From: CATOSD01 sp965226695
GTDB lineage: Bacteria > Chloroflexota > Dehalococcoidia > Lucifugimonadales > CATOSD01
Reading direction: 5' to 3'
DNA length: 64,000 bases
Assembly (NCBI GenBank): GCA_965226695.1
Contig: OZ245405.1
Span: 2,790,001 to 2,854,000 of the forward strand
Numbering within the stretch: position 1 is the first letter of the stretch; every line of letters starts with the position of its first letter. The position numbers were made by a program, and so were the translations under genes. The notes beneath the pieces were generated by a model that saw only the letters and a list, made by a program, of their open reading frames with translations, searched no databases and was not told the origin of the DNA. Positions 58,980 through 64,000 of the stretch are shown piece after piece.

Positions 58980-59713
58980 TCAGTAGTACCAACCCGGCTT
59001 GATAGCTATCGGCGGTCGATGGTTCACTTTGCTCAGAAAACCTTGAACTCTAGTATACAAAATGTTCGTTCTAATACCAATTCTATCGACCAGGTGCCAT
59101 GGTAGCGAACGCTCGACCAGGAACTCGGCCTGTTTACCCTCCTTCACCGGTGGGTCCGGCCACCAGTTTGACTTCACCGCCTCCCAGTCAACCATGTTCA
59201 AGTCGTGGAGGTTCGAGTAATCCTGAAAATAGCCTGAGCCCGCGTTGGACGTTGTGAACGACCACCGCCTCCCTTTTGATTCTGCCCAGGCTACTGTCCG
59301 GTGCAGGTCAACTTCTAGGTGAACGATTGGGTCCTGGCCGCCTTGGTAGTCAAGCTCCGGATGGTTGCCTTTGAAAATGAGATAGAGCATGACTGAGCGC
59401 GGACAGAAGTAGAATGGTACGCACTCGCCAACGCGCAGGCCGGGTTGACTGGAGAGCGGCAAGCGGAGTCTACGTTGCTTGATGCCGCTCATACCTATAT
59501 TGGTTCCGCCCAAATTCAGAATGCGAACTTGAGCGTCAGACCATAGGCGCCACTTGAGATAATCGATTCAAGACGGTCCACAGGTACAATGTGGTATATC
59601 TTCGGCCAGGTTGGAACGAGCACGTTTGTCCTTGTCTCGAATGGGAAGTCTTCGCGACCAGTTAGTCCAACCGCAGTCGTCGCAAGAATATCCTCGCGGG
59701 ACCCATTGGTCAA
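58980..59713 (-). pseudogene. darT: DarT: DNA ADP-ribosyltransferase toxin, frameshifted
   Basis: DUF4433-type toxin that attaches ADP-ribose to thymidine in single-stranded DNA. The N-terminal frame reads PTWPKIYHIVPVDRLESIIS and then runs to a stop at 59516. The matching continuation LWSDAQVRIL...GGTNIGMSGIKQRRLRL, then VPFYFCPRSVMLY and the C-terminal LPWHLVDRIGIRTNI, lies in the next frame. A single missing base in GGCGCC at ~59547-59552 (GGCGGCC would fit Ser-Gly-Gly-Leu-Trp-Ser-Asp) explains the break. The 177-residue distal frame from ATG 59513 lacks the NAD-binding N-terminus. Either the toxin has been disarmed or this is a base-calling error. Confidence 0.8.
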
Positions 59714-59749
59714 ATGTGAGCCGCTCCCACTCTGCCCGTCCTACAACCC

Positions 59750-60157
59750 CTACCCCAGCACGGCCACGGCCTTGATCTCCACCAGCAGCTCCGGCCTGGC
59801 AAGCCCGCTGATGATGAGCAGCGTGTTCGGCGGATAGTCCCCCGTGGGAAACAGCTTGGAGAAGATCTCCGTTCGCGCCTCGGCAAATGGTTCGAACGAC
59901 TCCCTGCCCACGAGATACGTCGTGAACTCCACCACGTCCGCGAACGTGGCGCCTGCGCTGTCCAGCACGCTGCCCAGGTTCGCGAACACCTGCCGCGTCT
60001 GCGCGGCCACGTCGCCCTCGCCGACGATGGCGCTGCCCTCTCCCACCGAGACCTGCCCCGCAATGAACAGCAGCTCGCCGCCGCTCACCCGCACCGCGTG
60101 CGAATAGGCGCCTATGGGCGGGTGCGGATTCAGTATCGTCCTCTTCACTTCGGCCAT
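59750..60157 (-). CDS. RidA-family enamine/imine deaminase
   Basis: A 135-residue trimeric YjgF/RidA-type protein that hydrolyses reactive 2-aminoacrylate and related enamines. Marks: PHPPIGAYSHAVRVSGGELL, FIAGQVSVGEG, TRQVFANLGSVLDSAGATFAD and the C-terminal LVEIKAVAVLG; the usual catalytic Arg segment near residue 105 is present as LARPELLVEIKA. The start is ATG 60157, after GGAGGGAAACG. It is divergent from a threonine/serine dehydratase, whose products are its natural substrates. Confidence 0.9.
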   Translation of the reverse strand: MAEVKRTILNPHPPIGAYSHAVRVSGGELLFIAGQVSVGEGSAIVGEGDVAAQTRQVFANLGSVLDSAGATFADVVEFTTYLVGRESFEPFAEARTEIFSKLFPTGDYPPNTLLIISGLARPELLVEIKAVAVLG

Positions 60158-60224
60158 CGTTTCCCTCCCGTCCGCTAAATTGTGTATCATCGAAATGAGA
60201 ATACCACAGCGCCGGAGTGCACAT

Positions 60225-61193
60225 ATGATAGGACTCGACGACATAGCGGCGGCGCGCCGCGTCATTGACGGCCGCATCGCGGCCACGCCCCTGGTGGCCA
60301 ACGACTACTTCAGCGAGCTGTTCGGAGCGCGTGTCCTGTTCAAGCTGGAGATGTTCCAGAAGACGGGCGCGTACAAGGTGCGCGGCGTGCTCAACAAGAT
60401 GGCGCAGCTCACCCCCGAGCAGAAGGCCAACGGCGTCGTGACCGTCTCGTCCGGCAACCACGCCCAAGCGCTCGCCTGGTCGGCCTCGCTGTCGGGCGTC
60501 TCCTCCACCGTGGTCATGCCGGCCAATGCCGTGCAGGTCAAGGTGGACCTCACGCGCGGTTACGGCGCGGAGGTGGTGCTGGAGCCGAACGACATCCTGG
60601 GCCGGATGTCGGCCATACAGGAGGAGCGCGGCCTGACGATGGTGCACCCGTTCGACGACCTCGCGGTGATAGCCGGCGCGGGCACAGTGGGCGTGGAGAT
60701 AGTTGAAGACTGTCCCGACGTGGACTTGGTGCTCTGCGGCATCGGCGGGGGCGGCCTCGTCTCCGGTGTCGCCGCCGCCATCAAACAGTCGCTGCCGAAC
60801 GCCAGGGTGGTCGGCGTCGAGCCGGAGGGCGCCCAAACCATGACGTTGAGTATGCGCCAGGGCAGCCCGGTATTTCTGGACAGCGTGGACACCGTGGCCG
60901 ACGGCCTCGCCGCGCCGTTCGTCGGCGAGCACACGCTCGCCCACGTGAGCCACTTCGTGGACGAGATTGTGGTGGTGAGCGACGCGGAGATAGTCGAGGC
61001 GATGTTCCAGATCATCGAGCGCTGCAAGGTCGTGGCAGAGCCGGCCGCGGCGTCCACGCTCGCCGCGCTGCTCACCGGCAAGGTGCAGGCGCCCGCGGGC
61101 GGGACGGTGGTGTGCGTGCTCAGTGGCGGCAACGTCGATCGTGTCCGCATCGGCGAGCTGATGCGCCGGTTCGGGCCCGCCGAGAACGCCTGA
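60225..61193 (+). CDS. Threonine/serine dehydratase (PLP fold type II)
   Basis: A 322-residue PLP enzyme that deaminates threonine (to 2-oxobutyrate) or serine. The Schiff-base Lys is in MFQKTGAYKVRG; other marks are TVSSGNHAQALAWSA, the PLP-phosphate loop CGIGGGGLVSGVA, and EPAAASTLAALLTG. There is no C-terminal ACT regulatory domain, so it resembles the catabolic/serine racemase type. The ATG at 60225 follows GGAG; the longer open frame covers the ridA promoter region. It shares a 67-bp divergent region with ridA, which removes the enamine it releases. Confidence 0.92.
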   Translation: MIGLDDIAAARRVIDGRIAATPLVANDYFSELFGARVLFKLEMFQKTGAYKVRGVLNKMAQLTPEQKANGVVTVSSGNHAQALAWSASLSGVSSTVVMPANAVQVKVDLTRGYGAEVVLEPNDILGRMSAIQEERGLTMVHPFDDLAVIAGAGTVGVEIVEDCPDVDLVLCGIGGGGLVSGVAAAIKQSLPNARVVGVEPEGAQTMTLSMRQGSPVFLDSVDTVADGLAAPFVGEHTLAHVSHFVDEIVVVSDAEIVEAMFQIIERCKVVAEPAAASTLAALLTGKVQAPAGGTVVCVLSGGNVDRVRIGELMRRFGPAENA

Positions 61194-61229
61194 AGAGAAA
61201 TCCAGAACACAACGGGAGCGGAAGACCAC

Positions 61230-62213
61230 ATGGCTAACGAGACGATCCACGACGTACTGATTGCCGGCCAGGGCGCGTCAGGCTACGCCGCCGCCATGTA
61301 CGCGGCTCGCTACCAGATTAGCCCCGTCGTATTCGGCGCGGTGTTCGGCGGCGAGACTGCGACGGGCGGCCTGATCGAGAACTATCCCGGATACCCCGAA
61401 ATCGACGGCTTTGAGCTGATGATGAAGTTCCGTGAGCACGCCCAGAAGTACGGTGTGCCCATCGTGGACGAGGACGCGGCGAAGATAGAGCGCAGGTCCG
61501 ACTGTTTCGAGCTGACCACCGACGAGGGCAACACGTATCTGGGCGCGTCCGTAATTCTGGCGGTGGGCCGCGAACGGCGCACGCTGGGCCTGGAGCACGA
61601 GGTCGAATGGACCGGGCGCGGCGTGTCGTACTGCTCGACGTGCGACGCTCCCCTGCACCGTGACAACGTGGTGGGCGTCGTGGGCGGAGGCGACTCCGCC
61701 GTGAAGGGCGCCGCTCTGCTCTCCAAGTACGCCCGCCAGGTCTACGTGATCTACCGCCGAGAGAGCTTCACGCGACCCGAGCCCGTCAACCTGCGGCAGC
61801 TCGAATCCAGCGATAACGTCACCACTCTCTTCAACACCAACGTCGTCAAACTTCTGGGCGGCGACGGCCTGGACGGCGTGGTGCTCGACCGGGCGCACGC
61901 CGGCTCGAGCGAGCTTCCCCTGAACGGCCTGTTTATCGAGATAGGCGCGGACCCCCGCGTGGAGCTGGCCGAACAACTCGGACTAGAGCTCAACGAGCTG
62001 AACGAGGTGCGGGTGGACAAGCACGGAAGGACCAACGTCGATGGCGTGTTCGCGGCGGGCGACTTGACCGACGCCTCCGGCGACCTGAAGCAGACGATAA
62101 CCGCCGCCGCGTCCGGTGCGCTCGCCGCCACCGCCGCCTACGAGTACGTGAGCATCCACGGCAACCGCTGTGCGACGCACGCCGCGGGATACCATATCGA
62201 AGCCGCCGACTAA
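61230..62213 (+). CDS. Thioredoxin reductase-like FAD/NAD(P) disulfide oxidoreductase
   Basis: A 327-residue protein of thioredoxin reductase size. FAD site VLIAGQGASGYAAAMYAARY, GLIENYPGYPEIDG, redox-active CSTCDAPL (Cys-Ser-Thr-Cys, where typical TrxB has Cys-Ala-x-Cys), NAD(P) site VVGGGDSAVKGAALLSKYA, and FAAGDLTDASGDLKQTITAAASG near the end. The first FAD glycine pattern is GQGASG instead of GxGPAG. It reduces thioredoxin or a similar small disulfide protein. It begins 37 nt after the dehydratase on the same strand. Confidence 0.9.
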   Translation: MANETIHDVLIAGQGASGYAAAMYAARYQISPVVFGAVFGGETATGGLIENYPGYPEIDGFELMMKFREHAQKYGVPIVDEDAAKIERRSDCFELTTDEGNTYLGASVILAVGRERRTLGLEHEVEWTGRGVSYCSTCDAPLHRDNVVGVVGGGDSAVKGAALLSKYARQVYVIYRRESFTRPEPVNLRQLESSDNVTTLFNTNVVKLLGGDGLDGVVLDRAHAGSSELPLNGLFIEIGADPRVELAEQLGLELNELNEVRVDKHGRTNVDGVFAAGDLTDASGDLKQTITAAASGALAATAAYEYVSIHGNRCATHAAGYHIEAAD

Positions 62214-62215
62214 CT

Positions 62216-62251
62216 CCCTCTCCCTGATGGGAGAGGGTTGGGGTGAGGGTG
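62216..62251. repeat. REP-like palindrome after the thioredoxin reductase-like gene
   Basis: CCCTCTCCC (62216-62224), loop TGAT, GGGAGAGGG (62229-62237), then TTGGGGTGAGGGTG. Same stem and tail as the copy at 11862-11893. It lies 3 nt past the stop codon. Confidence 0.8.
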
Positions 62252-62293
62252 AAGACGCAGAACGCCCGGTGGCGCCCGCACGCGGATACGGGA

Positions 62294-62299
62294 TATAAT
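62294..62299 (+). promoter_or_regulatory. -10 box upstream of the acyl-CoA dehydrogenase gene
   Basis: TATAAT, about 90 nt before the ATG at 62389; the -35 region is GC-rich with no clear hexamer. Confidence 0.45.
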
Positions 62300-62388
62300 C
62301 TCTGCGGCGCGGGCCTACGGCGCCCAGCGCCCCGAAACGCGCCGACGAACCGGACTCGAAAGACCGGCATGAACCCAGGAGGCTAGCG

Positions 62389-63522
62389 ATGGACCTGACC
62401 CTTACCGAAATCCAGAACCTGCTCCAGAACTCCACGCGAGAGTTCATGGACGCCGAAATGCCAAAGTCCAGGGTGCTCGAAATCGACGACAGCGAGTCGG
62501 GCTTCGCGAGCGACATCTGGCAGCAGATTGCCGAATTGGGTTACGCCGGCATGGTCATCCCGGAAGAGTACGGCGGCTCCGGCAACTCGTTCACCGACAT
62601 GGGCGTGGTTTACGAGATAATGGGCTACTACGCCTGCCCCAGTCCCCACCACTCCTCCGCGGTGCTCGCGGCCCAGGCCATCCTCGAGGCCGGCAGCAGC
62701 GCGCAGAAAGAGGCCATGCTGCCCGCCATCGCGTCCGGCCAGCAGATCTTCGCCTTCGCCTACACCGAGCCCGACTACGGCTGGGGGCCGGGTGTGGTGC
62801 AGCTTCCCGCCACCAGGCGGGACGGCGCTTACGTGCTCAACGGCGCCAAGCTCTTCATTCCCGACGCCAACGTCTGCGACCAGATGATAGTCGTCGCCCG
62901 CACCAGCGAGGGCTCCGGCGAAGAGGGCATCAGCATGTTCGTGGTGGACAGTAACTCGCCCGGCGTGTCAGTGCGCGTCCAGACCGGATGGATAGGCCCC
63001 AAGGTGTGCGAGGTGATCTTCGACAACGTGGAGGTGCCCGCCTCGAACGCCCTGGGAGCAGTTGGCGAGGCATGGCCCGCGGTGGAGGCGGTGCGCGACA
63101 GGGGCACGGCGCTGATCTCGGTGTTCATGGCCGGCGGCACCCAGCGCGTATACGACATGGCCCGCGACTACAGCCAGACACGCATAGCCTTCGGAGTGCC
63201 CATCGGCACCTTCCAGCGCGTGCAGGACCACGTTATCGACGCGCTCAACGACGCCGATTCCGCCAAGTGGTCTTCCTTCGAGGCGCTGTGGCAGCTCGAC
63301 GAGGGAATGCCCAGCGCGCCCGTCAGCGTGTCCATGGCGAAGTCCGTCGTCAGCGTCGGCTTCCCCCGCGCCTGCGACTCCTCGCACCACGTCCACGGCG
63401 GCATCGGCACCGACCTCGAGTACGGCCTCACGCAGTACACCAAGCGCGCGCGTACGCTCCAGCACTACCTGGGCGACGCCCAGTACCACAAGGCGCGCAT
63501 GGCGAGGCTGCTGGAGCTTTAG
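62389..63522 (+). CDS. Acyl-CoA dehydrogenase family protein
   Basis: A 377-residue FAD enzyme that introduces a 2,3-double bond into an acyl-CoA. Residues 1-110 form the N-terminal helical domain (ELGYAGMVIPEEYGGSGNS), then the beta domain (FAFAYTEPDYGWGPG, FIPDANVCDQMIVVARTSEG, EVIFDNVEVPASN) and the C-terminal helices (YSQTRIAFGVPIGTFQRVQD, HHVHGGIGTDLEYGL). The catalytic Glu position is not clearly conserved in what I can see (the equivalent stretch reads HGGIGTD), as in several SAR202-type paralogues; the chain length specificity is unknown. A small gene follows in the same direction. Confidence 0.9.
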   Translation: MDLTLTEIQNLLQNSTREFMDAEMPKSRVLEIDDSESGFASDIWQQIAELGYAGMVIPEEYGGSGNSFTDMGVVYEIMGYYACPSPHHSSAVLAAQAILEAGSSAQKEAMLPAIASGQQIFAFAYTEPDYGWGPGVVQLPATRRDGAYVLNGAKLFIPDANVCDQMIVVARTSEGSGEEGISMFVVDSNSPGVSVRVQTGWIGPKVCEVIFDNVEVPASNALGAVGEAWPAVEAVRDRGTALISVFMAGGTQRVYDMARDYSQTRIAFGVPIGTFQRVQDHVIDALNDADSAKWSSFEALWQLDEGMPSAPVSVSMAKSVVSVGFPRACDSSHHVHGGIGTDLEYGLTQYTKRARTLQHYLGDAQYHKARMARLLEL

Positions 63523-63555
63523 CCGCGCGACGCATCGGCGCCCCACACAGCAGAC

Positions 63556-63762
63556 GTGCCGACCTACCTGGTAAAGCCGCCGCCTTACGAGCTGCGCATG
63601 GCGTTCATGGACGCGCTGGAAGAGTCGGGCATCGACTACTCGCGCGAGGCCGAGGGCTACCTCGTCTACCTCAAGGACGACCAGCGCGAGATGTGGGAGC
63701 ACATCAGCGAGTCTTGCCGAGCCGAGGTGCTGGAAGAGGACCCGCCGATGTTGTTCGGCTGA
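63556..63762 (+). CDS. Unrecognised 68-residue protein
   Basis: GTG start at 63556 (MPTYLVKPPPYELRMAFMDA), 33 nt after the acyl-CoA dehydrogenase stop. The protein has an acidic C-terminal half (EVLEEDPPMLFG) and aromatic-rich middle (YLVYLKDDQREMWEHISES). No transmembrane helix or Cys cluster. Codon use matches the neighbours, and the frame is unlikely to be open by chance at that length with such composition. Family not recognised. Confidence 0.6.
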   Translation: MPTYLVKPPPYELRMAFMDALEESGIDYSREAEGYLVYLKDDQREMWEHISESCRAEVLEEDPPMLFG

Positions 63763-63801
63763 CCGTCCGCCCACCCAGGCGTGGCGATCCTCCATACGTA
63801 G

Positions 63802-63821
63802 GGGCGGTTCGCGAACCGCCC
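63802..63821. repeat. GGGCGGTT-type palindrome, copy B
   Basis: GGGCGGTTCGCGAACCGCCC, a perfect 20-bp palindrome preceded by TACGTAG. One base differs from copy A at 45544-45563. Confidence 0.75.
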
Positions 63822-63842
63822 GCGTAGGCCGTGAATGCTGCG

Positions 63843-64000
63843 ATGACACCCCGGAAGGTCGTGATACCCTCCGCCGGCGAGTCCGCGGAGGCGTTGCTGT
63901 ATCGCTCAGGCGGCGGCGACCGCGCCGTGCTCTGGGCCGGCGGATGGCGCGAGGGCGATTCCGCCGCCGGCCTCCCAGCGGACGTCGCCCGCGCACTGCT
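63843..64000 (+). CDS. Start of a gene cut off by the window end
   Basis: ATG 63843 opens a frame to the window end, giving about 52 residues (MTPRKVVIPSAGESAEALLY, then GGGDRAVLWAGGW). No family can be recognised from this piece and no good ribosome site is visible. Recorded as a possible 5' end. Confidence 0.35.
   Translation, partial: MTPRKVVIPSAGESAEALLYRSGGGDRAVLWAGGWREGDSAAGLPADVARAL

Noticed and set aside
59568..61250. 560-codon minus-strand frame over ridA and the dehydratase
   Set aside because: Composition is His/Arg/Gly-rich and no motif fits; it is antisense to a clear PLP enzyme. A CDDC/CTC zinc-like stretch near its end is coincidence within darT.
1..64000. tRNA or rRNA genes
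   Set aside because: Scanned for GGTTCGA-type T-loops and rRNA landmarks; occurrences such as that near 59210 lie inside protein-coding genes and lack a cloverleaf.

Overview
The window is GC-rich (roughly 60-65% by eye), densely coded on both strands, and reads as a bacterial chromosome segment from a Chloroflexota-like organism, most plausibly of the Dehalococcoidia/SAR202 type. The main clues are the large membrane proteins at 20153-24908 (DUF2298/'Chlor_Arch_YYY' and TIGR03663/Agl23 families, which are concentrated in Chloroflexi and archaea), an orphan sortase, and many amidase, aldolase, acyl-CoA dehydrogenase and molybdenum hydroxylase genes. The taxon is an inference; there is no rRNA or tRNA gene in the window, and I found no CRISPR array and no complete insertion sequence.

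Layout. 1-6.2 kb (minus): pyruvate phosphate dikinase, an Eis-like acetyltransferase, an ornithine cyclodeaminase-family enzyme and a methyltransferase. 6.2-11.9 kb (plus): a CitE-like lyase, moaA, an RNase HI-MoaC fusion, pth and a secreted metallopeptidase. 12-17 kb: an orphan molybdenum hydroxylase large subunit, a zinc ribbon protein plus sortase, a LysR regulator and a tiny unknown gene. 17-20 kb: a tandem 60-bp repeat, ftsY, and two near-identical flavin-type oxidase genes bracketing a DNA methylase remnant. 20.1-27.3 kb: a four-gene membrane/glycan cassette. 27-36 kb: gamma-glutamyltransferase, an APH-type kinase, a ROK kinase, a HEAT protein, a SulP transporter and an RND pump with two large in-frame internal deletions. 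36-45 kb: nth, rplS, mutM, aroG with a visible attenuator, an AtzG/AtzE-like pair, a VOC protein, topA and dprA. 45.2-48.1 kb: a lower-GC defence island with a Septu-like PtuA/PtuB pair. 48-52 kb: HAD, amidase and a ThDP enzyme. 52.3-57.9 kb (minus): a macromolecular-synthesis operon dgt - two small genes - dnaG (split in two) - rpoD. 57.9-59.7 kb: a DarT/DarG toxin-antitoxin pair with a frameshifted toxin. 59.7-64 kb: ridA divergent from a threonine/serine dehydratase, a thioredoxin reductase-like gene, an acyl-CoA dehydrogenase and small genes.

The most striking item is the leader of aroG (DAHP synthase) at 39438-39634. It has a strong promoter, a 30-codon leader peptide gene with Trp and Phe codons that starts almost at the predicted transcription start, and three mutually exclusive RNA pairings that end in a Rho-independent terminator: the geometry of classical trp-type attenuation. 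Other items of note are the RNase HI-MoaC fusion, the internally duplicated segment of the primary sigma factor, a 12-bp perfect hairpin between dnaG and rpoD, and a dispersed family of REP-like palindromes.

Several genes carry a single lesion (a UGA in ptuB, a 1-nt frameshift in darT, a split dnaG, deletions in the RND pump). Some of these could be assembly or base-calling errors and should be checked against reads before any biological reading.
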